A stretch of 64,000 nt of DNA from CAIKZZ01 sp036742455 (GCA_036742455.1 DAINQU010000013.1:26863-90862), one strand, 5' to 3'. Counted from the first letter of the stretch, positions 25,156 through 34,972 are shown. Notes: generated by a model not told the origin, from the letters alone. Translations and numbers: made by a program.

Positions 25156-26084
25156 CAGTCGATCACCCGTGCGCCGGTCTGCTCGATCGAGGAGATCCAG
25201 CTGTCCGACTCCAAGCCGCTCGCCGCAAAGGCCGCGACCATGTCCGAGCGGATCGCCTCGGCCGACGCGGATTCGCACCACGCGAAGACGGTGGGGCCGG
25301 CGCCGGAGATCGAGCAACCGAGCGCGCCGTGGGCCATCGCGGCGGCCTTCACCGCCTTGAAGCCCGGGATCAGCGTCTGGCGCTGCCGCTCGATGATCAC
25401 GTCCTCGAACGCATCGCGGATCATGTCCAAGTCGTTCGTGTAGCAGGCCGAAATAAAGCCCGCGAGGTTCGCGCACTGCCAGACCAAGTCCGACATATCG
25501 ACGGTCTTCGAGAGGATGCCGCGGGCCTCCTTCGTCGACAGGAACATGTGCGGGTGCACGAGCACCGCTTTCACGCCCGGCGGCACTGGAATCTGCTTGG
25601 TGCGCGGATGGTCCACACCGACCGTCAACACGAGGCCACCAAACAGGCTCGGCGCGATGTTGTCCACGTGCACAGAGCCCGACGCCACCGCTTCGCCTTT
25701 CATGGCGTACTTCAGGAGCTCCAACTTCGACAGCGGCTTCGCCAAGAGTGCGTTGCCAGCGACCACCGCGGCCACCGCCGAGGCGGCCGAGCCACCGAGG
25801 CCGGAGCCGAGCGGAATGCCCTTTTCGATCGTCATCTCGAACCCGAAATCGAGCTGCTCGTCCTGCACCATGCTCAGCAACGCGCGACCGGCCGTGTTCT
25901 TCTCGGCCTCGAGCGGCAAGTCCACCGCAACGCCCGTGATCGCCTTGATCGTCACGCCCGGCGTCGCGGTGCGCACCACGTGAACGCGGTCGCCGATGGC
26001 TTCCACGGTATGACCCAAAATATCGAAACCGATCGCAACGTTGCCGACGCTGGCGGGCGCGAAGGCGGTGGCTGAATTACGCAA
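25155..26084 (-). CDS. thrB: Homoserine kinase
   Basis: A GHMP-family kinase that phosphorylates L-homoserine with ATP. The 309 residues show the N-terminal APASVGNVAIGFDILGH, the ATP-binding GHMP motif IPLGSGLGGSAASAVAA, and the C-terminal SISGAGPTVFAWCES. It lies 14 bases after thrA and overlaps thrC by one base, which is the standard thrABC order. Confidence 0.95.
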   Translation of the reverse strand: MRNSATAFAPASVGNVAIGFDILGHTVEAIGDRVHVVRTATPGVTIKAITGVAVDLPLEAEKNTAGRALLSMVQDEQLDFGFEMTIEKGIPLGSGLGGSAASAVAAVVAGNALLAKPLSKLELLKYAMKGEAVASGSVHVDNIAPSLFGGLVLTVGVDHPRTKQIPVPPGVKAVLVHPHMFLSTKEARGILSKTVDMSDLVWQCANLAGFISACYTNDLDMIRDAFEDVIIERQRQTLIPGFKAVKAAAMAHGALGCSISGAGPTVFAWCESASAEAIRSDMVAAFAASGLESDSWISSIEQTGARVID

Positions 26085-26098
26085 GAGTCACCTCAAAG

Positions 26099-28603
26099 TC
26101 AGATGTTCGCGCCGACGTACGCGGCGAGACGCAGGAGATCACCAAACACACCGCCGGCCGTCACTTCCGGACCGGCACCCGGACCCTGGACGATCAGCGG
26201 GTTATCGCAGTAACGCATCGTCTCAAAGCGCACGACGTTATCGGTCAGCGCGATGTTGGCAAAGGCGTGCTTGCGGTCGAGCGTGACGAGACCGACGGTG
26301 GCCGTCCCGGCGCGCGCATCCAAGCGGCCCACGTAGCGCAGCACCTGACCGGCCGCTGCGGCGGCTTCGTAGCGGGTTTTCATCTCCGCATCGTACTCCG
26401 GCAAGCGCGCGAGGAACTCGTCGACCGAGCAGTCGTTGAGGGCCGCCGGCACGAGGCTTTCGACCTTCACGTCGGAGAGCTCGAGCTTCAAGCCGATTTC
26501 GCGGCCGAGAATGATCAACTTACGAGCGACGTCGGTGCCTGACAGGTCATCGCGCGGATCGGGCTCGGTGTAGCCCTTCTGCTTGGCGGTGCGGACGATC
26601 GACGAGAACGCCTCGCTGCCGTCGTACACGTTGAAGAGATACGCCAGCGTGCCGGAGAAAATCCCTTCAATGGAACGCACCTGATCGCCCGTCTCGCGCA
26701 AATCGCGCAACGTTTGGATGACCGGCAAGCCCGCGCCCACGGTCGCTTCGTACAGGTAATGGGTCCCGCCGGCGCGCCGCGTCGCCCCTAAGGACGCGTA
26801 GTACTCGTACGGGCCGCTGTTGGCCTTCTTGTTCGGCGTCACCACGTGGATACCGGCGGCGAGCCAATCGCGGTAATGCGAGGCCACATCGGCGCTCGCC
26901 GAGCAGTCGATGATGACCGCGTGCGGCAAGTGCTCGGCCTGGATGTGCCGCGCGAAGGCCTCGAGATCGAGCGGCTGCCAGCGCTCGGCGGGTACGTCGC
27001 GCCACTGACCCGGCGCGATCGGCGCGTCGGACAACAGCATCGAATTCGACCGAACGATCCCGCGTACGCGCAGATCCAGGTGCGCCTCGCCCGACAGTCG
27101 GTCCATCTGGCCGCCGAGCTGACCGAGGAACGCGCCACCGACGAGACCCGGGCCGATGAGACCGATCGAGATCGTGTGCGGCGACAAATAGAAACCGGCG
27201 TGCACGGCCTGCAGCGCGCGTGTGGAGTGCTTGGCGTCGATGACGACCGAGATATTGCGCTCGGAGGCGCCCTGCGCAATCGCGCGGACGTTGACCCCGG
27301 CATCACCGAGCGTCTGGAACACCTTGGCGGCCACACCGTGACTGCCGGCCATGCCGTCGCCGACGACCGCGAGAATCGCACAGTCACGGCTGACTTCCAC
27401 GCGCTGGATCTGCCCTTCGCGCAGTTCCAAATCGAAGGCGCGGCGCACGACGTCGCCCGCGGCCACCGCTTCGTGATCCGGCACCGCGATACAAATCGAA
27501 TGCTCGGAGGAGCCTTGCGAAATCAGGATCACCGAGATCCCGGCTTCCTGCAGCGCACCGAACAGGCGTTGGGCGGTGCCCGGTACGCCGATCATGCCGG
27601 CGCCTTCCAAGTTGACGATCGCGACTTTGTCGATCGTCGTGATGCCTTTCACCTTGTGCGCCGACGTCGGACGCGCACAGATCAACGTGCCAGGCAGATG
27701 CGCCCGGAAGGTGTTCTTGATCCAAATCGGGATCTCGCGCGCCACCGCCGGCGCCATGGTCTGCGGATGGATCACTTTGGCGCCGAAGTACGCCAACTCC
27801 ATCGCTTCGCTGTAGGAGAGCGAGTCGATGACCTTGGCATCCGGAACGCGGCGGGGATCGGCCGAGAGCACGCCGTCCACGTCGGTCCAAATGACGATCT
27901 CGCGGGCATCCAACAACGCGCCGAAGATCGACGCCGAGAAGTCCGAGCCGTTACGGCCGAGCGTGGTCTGGATGCCCTGGCGGTCCGAAGCCACAAAACC
28001 GGTGATAACGAGCGTGCCCGCGAAGTCGGCTGGCACGAGTTTCGCCAAGGCCGCCTGCGACTCCTCCCACTGCACGGCAGGGCCGAGCGGCCCCCACTCC
28101 ACCACCACGGCCTGGCGGGCGTCGATCCACAAAACGGGCGCGGCGCTTTGGGCGCGCTCAGCCAGCAGACGGGCAAAGAGACGCGTCGACCAAATCTCAC
28201 CGTAGCCGGCGACGAGGTCGCGGATGTTCTGACCGGCGGAGCGCAACAAGCTGACCGCTTGCAAGAGACCGGCGATATCGCGGCAGTCGGACTTGAGGAT
28301 CTCGATATAACCGGCCGCGCCGGCGTCGCTGAGCAGCGTGTGCGCGAGCGCAACGTGCTTGTCTTCGAGGGCCTGGAGCCGCACCGCCGCCGCCGGGTCG
28401 CGCGCTTCCGCCAATGCCACGAGGTTCAGAAGGCCGTCGGTAACGCCCTTGCAGGCCGACAGGACCACGGCCACTTGCGGCACCGGCGTGGATTCAATAA
28501 TCCCCGCAACGCGCGCGATGCACTCGGCGTCGGCCACCGACGAGCCGCCGAATTTGTGGACCACCCAACCCGGGGCCTGTGCAGAAGTGTCGTGTGTCGT
28601 CAT
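26099..28603 (-). CDS. thrA: Bifunctional aspartokinase / homoserine dehydrogenase I
   Basis: A fusion of 834 residues catalysing the first and third steps from aspartate to threonine. The aspartokinase part (about 1-300) starts at VHKFGGSSVADAECI and has GRNGSDFSASIFGALLDA. Two ACT regulatory domains follow (VAIVNLEGAGMIGVPG, ILAVVGDGMAGSHGVA), the likely site of threonine feedback. The homoserine dehydrogenase part (about 465-834) has the NAD(P) motif GLIGPGLVGGAFLGQL and TPNKKANSGPYEYY. It is the first gene of thrABC. The leader is only about 28 bases from the predicted promoter, so there is no room for a thrL-type attenuator. Confidence 0.96.
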   Translation of the reverse strand: MTTHDTSAQAPGWVVHKFGGSSVADAECIARVAGIIESTPVPQVAVVLSACKGVTDGLLNLVALAEARDPAAAVRLQALEDKHVALAHTLLSDAGAAGYIEILKSDCRDIAGLLQAVSLLRSAGQNIRDLVAGYGEIWSTRLFARLLAERAQSAAPVLWIDARQAVVVEWGPLGPAVQWEESQAALAKLVPADFAGTLVITGFVASDRQGIQTTLGRNGSDFSASIFGALLDAREIVIWTDVDGVLSADPRRVPDAKVIDSLSYSEAMELAYFGAKVIHPQTMAPAVAREIPIWIKNTFRAHLPGTLICARPTSAHKVKGITTIDKVAIVNLEGAGMIGVPGTAQRLFGALQEAGISVILISQGSSEHSICIAVPDHEAVAAGDVVRRAFDLELREGQIQRVEVSRDCAILAVVGDGMAGSHGVAAKVFQTLGDAGVNVRAIAQGASERNISVVIDAKHSTRALQAVHAGFYLSPHTISIGLIGPGLVGGAFLGQLGGQMDRLSGEAHLDLRVRGIVRSNSMLLSDAPIAPGQWRDVPAERWQPLDLEAFARHIQAEHLPHAVIIDCSASADVASHYRDWLAAGIHVVTPNKKANSGPYEYYASLGATRRAGGTHYLYEATVGAGLPVIQTLRDLRETGDQVRSIEGIFSGTLAYLFNVYDGSEAFSSIVRTAKQKGYTEPDPRDDLSGTDVARKLIILGREIGLKLELSDVKVESLVPAALNDCSVDEFLARLPEYDAEMKTRYEAAAAAGQVLRYVGRLDARAGTATVGLVTLDRKHAFANIALTDNVVRFETMRYCDNPLIVQGPGAGPEVTAGGVFGDLLRLAAYVGANI

Positions 28604-28638
28604 TGTCTAGCCGTCCAGTACCATTCGTTGCAGCGCAC

Positions 28639-28667
28639 AATCTACTGTCCGGGGGGTGCCCGAGCAA
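28639..28667 (-). promoter_or_regulatory. thrA promoter
   Basis: Read on the minus strand, the -35 TTGCTC (28667-28662) and -10 TAGATT (28644-28639) are separated by exactly 17 bases. The expected transcript start is near 28632, about 28 bases upstream of the thrA ATG. Confidence 0.55.
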
Positions 28668-28676
28668 GCAGCCGCC

Positions 28677-28853
28677 CTATTTTTTGCCGGCGCGTGCACC
28701 GTGCCAGAGTGCGAGCAGTCGAACCACCCCGGGAACCCGCACCAAGCGCACTAACCACCGTGCGATCCAGCGGTCTCGTGGGGAGAGCGCGTACCGCGCC
28801 AACAACCCGTCGTAAAGTCCCGGGCGCGGCTCGTGTCGCACCGCGTCGTTCAT
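28677..28853 (-). CDS. Small basic protein coupled to the YgiQ gene
   Basis: A 58-residue protein rich in Arg and Leu. Residues 17-52 could form an amphipathic or membrane-associated helix pair ([30 protein letters not shown]). Its ATG at 28853 overlaps the stop of the upstream radical-SAM gene (ATGA), the same coupling used throughout this genome, which supports it being a real gene. No family is recognised. It ends about 10 bases before the thrA promoter. Confidence 0.55.
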   Translation of the reverse strand: MNDAVRHEPRPGLYDGLLARYALSPRDRWIARWLVRLVRVPGVVRLLALWHGARAGKK

Positions 28854-31030
28854 CGCTTGCCTCGCCCCTTCGGCGCCGAGCGCGGCAAGGGCGGCAAACC
28901 GGTGTGCTGCGTGCGGATCTGCCCCGGCCGCGCCGGACGGGCCGTGCGGGCACTGATCGTCGCCTCTTTCGGCGGCAGCCCCCCGGTGCCGGCCGGCTGC
29001 CACGCCGGGACCAAGTGATGTTTGCCGTTACCGATCAGGTCGACCCGGCCCATGCGCTTTAACGCCTCACGAATCAGCGGCCAATTGTTGGCGTCGTGAT
29101 AGCGCAACAGCGCCTTGTGCAGACGGCGTTGCGCCACACCCTTCGGGATCGTGACCTGCTCGCCGTCGCGCGTGATCTTCTTCAGCGGGTTGAGCCCGGT
29201 GTGCCACATCGCCGTCGCGGTCGCCATGGGCCCCGGCAGGAAGGCCTGGACTTGGTCCGCGCGGAAGCCGTTGGCCTTGAGCCAGATCGCGAGATCCAAC
29301 ATGTCTTGATCGGTGGTGCCCGGATGCGCCGCGATGAAATACGGGATCAGGTATTGCTCTTTGCCGGCCTCGCTGGAGTAGCGATCGAAGAGTTCTTTGA
29401 AACGGTGATACGTACCGATCCCCGGCTTCATCATCTTCGACAGCGGCCCTTCGGCGATCGCCTCGGGGGCGATCTTGAGGTAGCCGCCCACGTGATGGGT
29501 CGCCAATTCCTTGACGTACTCCGGCGACTCCACGGCAAGGTCGTAGCGCACGCCCGAGGCGATCAACACTTTCTTGATGCCGGGCAACGCACGGGCGCGA
29601 CGATAGAGTTTGATCAGCGGCGTGTGATTGGTGTCGAGGTTCGGGCACACGCCGGGGAACACGCACGACGGGCGCCGGCAGGCGGCCTCAATCTCGCGCG
29701 ACTTGCAGGCCAGGCGGTACATATTCGCCGTCGGTCCGCCGAGATCGGAGATGATCCCCGTAAACCCAGGCACCGTGTCACGGACTTTCTCGACCTCGCG
29801 AATGATCGAGTCTTCCGACCGACTCTGAATGATCCGCCCTTCGTGCTCCGTGATCGAACAGAACGTACAGCCGCCGAAGCAGCCACGCTGAATCGTGACC
29901 GAGAAGCGAATCATCTTGTACGCCGGGATCTTCGCGTCCCCGTAGGCGGGGTGCGGTACGCGCTGGTACGGCAACTCGTAGACCGCGTCCATGTCTTTCG
30001 TATCGAGCGGAATCGGCGGTGGAGTCAACCACACGTCTTGATCGCCGTGACGCTGCACGATGGATCGCGCGTTGTGCGGATTGGCCTCGGCGTGCACGAT
30101 GCGCGAGGCGTGCGCGTACAGCACCGGATCCTCACGGACCGCATCGAAGGACGGCAGGCGAATGACGCTGCGCTCGCGATCGACCGTTTTCACGCGCCGC
30201 CGCAGTTTGACCACAGAGACCGCCACTTCGCTGACCGCCGGTGGCGTCTCGGGCGTCGATCCCGTCGGTTCCATCGCGTACGGATCGATCGGCGGATCGA
30301 TACGCCCCGGCTCGTCGACGTCGGTCGAATCGATCTCGATCCAACCCTCGGGCGTACCGCGACGCAAGAACGCCGTCCCACGCACGTCGGTGATCTGATG
30401 GATCGGCTCGCCGTGACCGAGTCGATGGGTAATCTCAACCAGCGCACGCTCGGCATTGCCGTACAGCAAGAGATCCGCTTGCGCATCGACCAAGACCGAG
30501 CGGCGCACCTTCTCCGACCAGTAGTCGTAGTGCGCCACGCGACGCAACGACGCTTCGATGCCGCCGATGACGACCGGGACGTCCGGGAAAGCTTCGCGGC
30601 AGCGTTGCGTGTAGACGATCACCGACCGGTCCGGTCGCTTCCCACCCTCGCCGTTCGGCGTGTAGGCATCGTCGCTGCGCATCTTCCGGTCGGACGTGTA
30701 GCGATTGACCATCGAGTCCATGTTGCCCGCGGTCACGCCGAAATACAGGTTGGGGGCGCCGAGTTCGCGGAACGCGTCGGCGTTACGCCAATCCGGCTGC
30801 GCGATGATGCCCACCCGGAACCCTTGCGCTTCGAGCATGCGGCCGATCAACGCCATGCCGAAACTCGGGTGATCCACGTAGGCGTCACCGGTGACCAGGA
30901 TCACGTCGCAGGAGTCCCAGCCCAAGGCATCCATTTCCGCCCGGGTCATGGGCAAGAACGGCGCAGTGCCAAAGCGATGGGCCCAATACTTGCGGCGCCC
31001 AAAGAGCGGGGTGATGTCAGCGGCAGGCAT
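28850..31030 (-). CDS. YgiQ-family radical SAM protein (UPF0313)
   Basis: A large radical-SAM protein of 726 residues, the size of E. coli YgiQ. The N-terminal domain ([50 protein letters not shown]) is cobalamin-binding-like. The iron-sulfur motif is [20 protein letters not shown], with CxxxCxxC. The reaction of this family is not established. ATG 31030 is preferred; a TTG at 31066 would add 12 unlike residues. It ends in an ATGA overlap with the 58-residue gene. Confidence 0.9.
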   Translation of the reverse strand: MPAADITPLFGRRKYWAHRFGTAPFLPMTRAEMDALGWDSCDVILVTGDAYVDHPSFGMALIGRMLEAQGFRVGIIAQPDWRNADAFRELGAPNLYFGVTAGNMDSMVNRYTSDRKMRSDDAYTPNGEGGKRPDRSVIVYTQRCREAFPDVPVVIGGIEASLRRVAHYDYWSEKVRRSVLVDAQADLLLYGNAERALVEITHRLGHGEPIHQITDVRGTAFLRRGTPEGWIEIDSTDVDEPGRIDPPIDPYAMEPTGSTPETPPAVSEVAVSVVKLRRRVKTVDRERSVIRLPSFDAVREDPVLYAHASRIVHAEANPHNARSIVQRHGDQDVWLTPPPIPLDTKDMDAVYELPYQRVPHPAYGDAKIPAYKMIRFSVTIQRGCFGGCTFCSITEHEGRIIQSRSEDSIIREVEKVRDTVPGFTGIISDLGGPTANMYRLACKSREIEAACRRPSCVFPGVCPNLDTNHTPLIKLYRRARALPGIKKVLIASGVRYDLAVESPEYVKELATHHVGGYLKIAPEAIAEGPLSKMMKPGIGTYHRFKELFDRYSSEAGKEQYLIPYFIAAHPGTTDQDMLDLAIWLKANGFRADQVQAFLPGPMATATAMWHTGLNPLKKITRDGEQVTIPKGVAQRRLHKALLRYHDANNWPLIREALKRMGRVDLIGNGKHHLVPAWQPAGTGGLPPKEATISARTARPARPGQIRTQHTGLPPLPRSAPKGRGKR

Positions 31031-31175
31031 TTGGTTCACACACTCGGTCGGACTCGGCCGGCCCAAAGCCGCTGCGAGCGATTAGAAGTCCGAAAAGAGT
31101 ACCAAAAACCGCCCCATCCCGTCCAATAGACGACTGTTTTCTAAGCGATTTCGGAGTCGGCTAGGCGGGCCCAAC

Positions 31176-31204
31176 GGCCGATCGGGCGTCTTACCCGATC
31201 GGCC
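31176..31204 (-). repeat. Perfect hairpin after the glucanase gene
   Basis: GGCCGATCGGG at 31176-31186 and its exact complement CCCGATCGGCC at 31194-31204 flank a seven-base loop. It lies nine bases past the stop of the GH17 gene. There is no T-run on the minus strand, so it may stabilise the 3' end of the message or act as a non-standard terminator. The CCCGATCG core recurs in the hairpin at 34973-34998. Confidence 0.6.
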
Positions 31205-31212
31205 TGCTCCCT

Positions 31213-33318
31213 TTAGGGGTAATAGCCCAGACCCAAATACGGATCGGGCGACTCGCACGCACCGGCATCGGCCATGATGCCGCAAAGGGCGTAACGCGAA
31301 CTGCGGGTGGCATCCCACAAGCCCCAGCCGTCATCGGTGCCCTTCCACGCTTCGTCAAAGGCCTCGAAATAGAAAATAGTGGTGGGACCACCGGTCGTGC
31401 CCTTCCAACCGTTCAGCAAGTCCCAGTAGTCCTTCGCGTTGATCACCGTGGCGGTGTAAAGCTCGATCGCCGAATTCGGGTTCGTCCACGCCGCCTTCCA
31501 ACCGGTTTCGCCGATGACGATGGGCATGGCCGCCCCCACGGTGGTTTTGACACCGGCCGTCGTCGTGAACGGATACGCCGAAGCGGCCGAATAGTCACCC
31601 TTCGCAAAGGTGAGCGCCGCATTCATCATCGCGATACCCCGCGCTTCGCTCGAAGCCACCGCTAACTGCTGCCAGTTCCACAGCGTCGGATTCGAGATCG
31701 GATACGTGTGGATCGACGCAAAATCGAGGTACGGCAGTACCGTATCCGGCTTCTCGCTGTTGGCGGCCGTCCCGGCGTAGAAGCTCGCCGTATCATCGGC
31801 CGTGATCGGTTGAGTGACACCGGCGCGCACTTGCTGCACGTAGCTCAGCAGGCAGTTGACCGGCAAGTTATTGGCAAGCGACGTCTCATTGCCCACGCTC
31901 ACCGAGACAACCTGCGTGTAGGTGGTCGCGAGGCTGATGGCCGTCGAAATCTCGCTCGCGTTGACGGTGTCGACGCAGGTGGCGGGCGCGCCCTCCAGAT
32001 AGACCCCCAACTGCACGCTCATCGTCGGGTAATTCGCCGCGATCAGCCGCAGGATGTTCGAGGCATTCACGTCCGCACCGTACAGGCGCAGTAAGTTGAA
32101 GCCCGCGGCTTGCAGCAGACCTAAGTCCTGCAGAATCTGCGCATCGGTCGGCACCTCACCGACACCGGGCCCGCCGGCGCGGAACGGGCTGTACGCCACG
32201 GCCTTACCGATCTTGTAGACCGCCGGCAACGGCCGTAGTGACGCAGCGGCGGTGGCTGTGCCGCTCAGCGCAACGGTCGCCGACTTACCGCCCGCGAGCA
32301 CCGTTAAGGTGGCCGACGCACTGCCGGCCGCGGTCGGCTTGAACGCGAGTGAAAGCGTGCAGGTCGCGTTCGCAGCCAGCGCCGCGGTGCATCCGTTCGT
32401 GAGACTGAACACGGCCGCCGACGTGCCCGACAGCGTGGCCGAGGTGACCGTCAACGACGCGGTCCCGGTGTTTTTGAGCGTCACGACTTGTGCCGCCGAG
32501 GTGGTGCCGACGGACTGCGACGCAAAGGTGACGGCACTCGGGGTCAACGTGTAACTCGCCGCGGCCGCAGCGCCGGTTCCGGACAACGTGACCGTTACCG
32601 GGCTGCCCGTCGCGTTGCTGGCGATCGACAGCGACGCCGTTGCCGTACCGGCCGCGGACGGCTTGAACGTCACCGACACCGTACAGGTCTTACCGGCCGC
32701 GATACTCGCGGTGCACGTATTCGTTTGGGCGAACGACGCCGCGTTGGTGCCGCCCAGGGTCACGCCCGACACCGTCAGCGATCCGGTGCCGGTGTTCGTG
32801 ACCGTCACGGTTTGGGCCGCACTCGTCGCCCCGACGGTGGTCGAGGCAAACGTGAGCGATGTGGGACTCGCGCTCGCGGTCAAGGACGTGGCGGCCGCGC
32901 CGGTGCCCGTCAATGACGCCGTCTTCGTGGTCGCGCCAGATGCCGCCACGGACAGCGAGGCGCTATAACTTGACGCCGCCGTCGGGGCAAACGTGACGCT
33001 CACCGTGCAGGACTTGCCGCCCGCAAGACTCGTTCCACAGGTGTTGGTCTGCTTAAACGCGGCGGCACCGGTGCCGGTGACCGACACGGTGAGGGTCGCG
33101 GCCGTGCTGCCGGAGTTCGTCACGGTGACGCTCTTTGCTGCGCTCGTCGTGCCGACCGTCTGACTGCCGAACGCAGCGGACGTCGGGCTCACGGACAAGG
33201 TCACCGCCGCATCCGATCGCACCGCCGCAAGGGTACAAAGGATTGCAAACAGAACGGCCCACAGGGCCGCGGGTCGAAACGCCACGACGGCGCGATCTGT
33301 ACTGGACACAGCAGCCAT
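31213..33318 (-). CDS. Secreted GH17-type beta-1,3-glucanase with three choice-of-anchor D repeats
   Basis: A secreted protein of 701 residues. A signal peptide spans about 1-38 (ALWAVLFAILCTLAAVRSDA). Three Ig-like choice-of-anchor D (ASPM/SPD-2/Hydin-related) repeats follow at about 39-143, 144-250 and 251-357, each with a close Cys pair (94/104, 202/212, 310/320). The C-terminal domain (about 368-701) looks like glycoside hydrolase family 17: the acid/base Glu478 in SVSVGNETS and the nucleophile Glu604 in PIVIGETGWK, with LLRLYGAD and FYFEAFDEAWKG. GH17 enzymes cut or transfer beta-1,3-glucan such as laminarin. ATG 33318 is chosen because it places the signal peptide correctly. The gene diverges from the next secreted-protein gene across a palindrome-rich 120-base region. 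Confidence 0.85.
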   Translation of the reverse strand: MAAVSSTDRAVVAFRPAALWAVLFAILCTLAAVRSDAAVTLSVSPTSAAFGSQTVGTTSAAKSVTVTNSGSTAATLTVSVTGTGAAAFKQTNTCGTSLAGGKSCTVSVTFAPTAASSYSASLSVAASGATTKTASLTGTGAAATSLTASASPTSLTFASTTVGATSAAQTVTVTNTGTGSLTVSGVTLGGTNAASFAQTNTCTASIAAGKTCTVSVTFKPSAAGTATASLSIASNATGSPVTVTLSGTGAAAAASYTLTPSAVTFASQSVGTTSAAQVVTLKNTGTASLTVTSATLSGTSAAVFSLTNGCTAALAANATCTLSLAFKPTAAGSASATLTVLAGGKSATVALSGTATAAASLRPLPAVYKIGKAVAYSPFRAGGPGVGEVPTDAQILQDLGLLQAAGFNLLRLYGADVNASNILRLIAANYPTMSVQLGVYLEGAPATCVDTVNASEISTAISLATTYTQVVSVSVGNETSLANNLPVNCLLSYVQQVRAGVTQPITADDTASFYAGTAANSEKPDTVLPYLDFASIHTYPISNPTLWNWQQLAVASSEARGIAMMNAALTFAKGDYSAASAYPFTTTAGVKTTVGAAMPIVIGETGWKAAWTNPNSAIELYTATVINAKDYWDLLNGWKGTTGGPTTIFYFEAFDEAWKGTDDGWGLWDATRSSRYALCGIMADAGACESPDPYLGLGYYP

Positions 33319-33338
33319 TTTTTGTACCGACCCCCAAT

Positions 33339-33355
33339 TGAAATTGCGAATTTCA
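33339..33355. promoter_or_regulatory. Perfect dyad TGAAATT-GCG-AATTTCA
   Basis: Two exact 7-base arms flank GCG, 21 bases upstream of the glucanase start. On the minus strand a possible promoter (-35 TTGAGC at 33369-33364, 17-base spacer, -10 CAATTT at 33346-33341) would have its -10 inside the dyad, which would suit a repressor site. The dyad shares the TGAAA/TTTCA ends with the three LacI-like sites nearby. Confidence 0.5.
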
Positions 33356-33378
33356 GCGTGTACGCTCAAATCATGGCT

Positions 33379-33392
33379 TGAAAGCGGTTTCA
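33379..33392. promoter_or_regulatory. LacI-family-like operator 1
   Basis: TGAAAGCGGTTTCA is a 14-base near-palindrome with a central CG, the usual layout of LacI-family operators. It lies in the shared region between the glucanase gene and the 503-residue secreted protein, 46 bases before the latter's ATG. The same 14 bases occur at 35295-35308. Confidence 0.6.
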
Positions 33393-33438
33393 GGTCAATC
33401 ACGTATAGAACAATGAATCTTCACATTTGGGGTAACGC

Positions 33439-34950
33439 ATGAACGTATCGTCTTTGGGTCGCGGCCGCCTGCGTCGCACCCTTATTACTTGTGCGGGTCT
33501 CGTGGGCCTCGTGGCCGCTGGCGCTGCGAATGCCACACTCACCGCGAGCTCGACGTCCATCGGCTTTGCCGCCACGCAGTGGGGCGCAACCAGCGCCGCC
33601 AATACTGTGACGATTACGAGCTCCGCGGCGACCACCGCGGCTCCCACCGTCGCGTTGAGCGGTACCAACGCGTCGAGCTTCGTGTTGTCGGCCTCGACCT
33701 GCGGCACCGCGGCGCTCAAGGCTGCCGGCACCTGCACGTTTACGATCAGCTTCAAGCCTGCCGCTGTCGGCGCAGCCACGGCCACCGCGACCGTCACGTC
33801 GGGCACGTTGACGGCGACGATCGCGTTGTCCGGTACGGGCACCTCGCCGCTCACCGCCTCCCCGACGTCGCTGTCGTTCGCGGGCGTCGTCGGTACTGCC
33901 ACGGCCGCGCAGACGATCACCGTGAAGAGCACGGCGGCCATCGCCGGCGTCGCCGTGGCGATTAGCGGCAGCGGCTTCACGCAGTCGAATACCTGCGCAA
34001 CGTCGCTCGTCGCGAACGGCACCTGTGCGATCAACGTCACTTACACCGCGACCGGCACCACGGCCGCCACCGGCACCGTGACGGTCTCGTCGACGACCAC
34101 CGGCGTCACCGCCGTGTCGACGACGCTCACCGGTTCTGCCAGTGCACCGATCCCGGCGTGGGAAACCGCCGCGCCCGTGAACGGCACGCAGACGGCTCTC
34201 TTTATGGCCGGCCCACCGCAGCGTTACCCGGGCACGACCGGCGTTGCTGGGTGCGGTGTGACCACCGCAGGCGGCGCATACGTGCATACGACCCAGGGCG
34301 GCGATCTCTGCGCGTTTGCCAGCAATAACTATGCGTACAGCTATGACTCGTCGCAGACGGGTACTGCGTATGGCGACTACTACATTTATCAAGCCGCTGC
34401 AGGAAGCGCATACGCCGCGGCCACCGATTACTTCGGCTTCTCGGTGCTCGCCCCGTACGCCAATGCCAACGCGGCCATTACGCCGGTTAGCATGGCGAAC
34501 TCGAAGTCGATGCTCATCAAGCTGGCCAACATGGTCACGCCGAGCGCGACCAATGGACTCGCGAACGTCATCACCGTCACGATCAAGAATCAGGGTGTGA
34601 CCGGTACGTGGCCGGCGACGAACCCGGCGGCTTGCTCGGTCGATGTGACGCTGCTAACCCCTGCAACGGGAACCACCACGGGCCCAGGCCCCGCGTCATT
34701 CACCGGCACGTACCTCGGTCAGGCGACGGGCACCTATGTGTCGCAGACGGGCCTGCTGGACTACGTCATTCCGTTCACGGCATTCACGTGCCTGACGAAC
34801 GACGCCGGCACGGGTACGGCGACGACGATGGCGGCGTTACAGTCCACCGGTGTCACGCAAGTGGCCGTGAAGGTCGTCGGCAGCAAGAACCCGAAGGTGG
34901 TGGCAGGCTCGATTGACGCCATCTCCGTAGGCGGTATCTCGTTCCAGTAA
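33439..34950 (+). CDS. Secreted protein: two choice-of-anchor D repeats plus an unrecognised C-terminal domain
   Basis: A protein of 503 residues. The signal peptide is 1 to about 32 (cleavage near AANA-TL). Two choice-of-anchor D repeats span about 33-134 and 135-236. A linker-like stretch rich in Tyr, Gly and Ser follows (about 240-328), then a domain at about 330-503 that is clearly related to the end of the next protein (35367-36161): YFG, SKSMLIKLAN, AACSVDV, FTAFTC, VKVVGSKNP, ISVGGISF. The two shared Cys (399, 451) could form a disulfide. No catalytic motif is visible, so glycan binding is a guess. An operator-like palindrome lies upstream and GGGG stands before the ATG. A strong terminator follows. 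Confidence 0.75.
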   Translation: MNVSSLGRGRLRRTLITCAGLVGLVAAGAANATLTASSTSIGFAATQWGATSAANTVTITSSAATTAAPTVALSGTNASSFVLSASTCGTAALKAAGTCTFTISFKPAAVGAATATATVTSGTLTATIALSGTGTSPLTASPTSLSFAGVVGTATAAQTITVKSTAAIAGVAVAISGSGFTQSNTCATSLVANGTCAINVTYTATGTTAATGTVTVSSTTTGVTAVSTTLTGSASAPIPAWETAAPVNGTQTALFMAGPPQRYPGTTGVAGCGVTTAGGAYVHTTQGGDLCAFASNNYAYSYDSSQTGTAYGDYYIYQAAAGSAYAAATDYFGFSVLAPYANANAAITPVSMANSKSMLIKLANMVTPSATNGLANVITVTIKNQGVTGTWPATNPAACSVDVTLLTPATGTTTGPGPASFTGTYLGQATGTYVSQTGLLDYVIPFTAFTCLTNDAGTGTATTMAALQSTGVTQVAVKVVGSKNPKVVAGSIDAISVGGISFQ

Positions 34951-34972
34951 ACAACACAGAGGACACTGACGG

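Noticed and set aside
31213..33318. Reading the Ser/Thr/Ala-rich repeats of the glucanase as a phage tail or adhesin
   Set aside because: The repeat pattern with paired Cys and the C-terminal pair of catalytic Glu motifs fit choice-of-anchor D repeats plus GH17 better.
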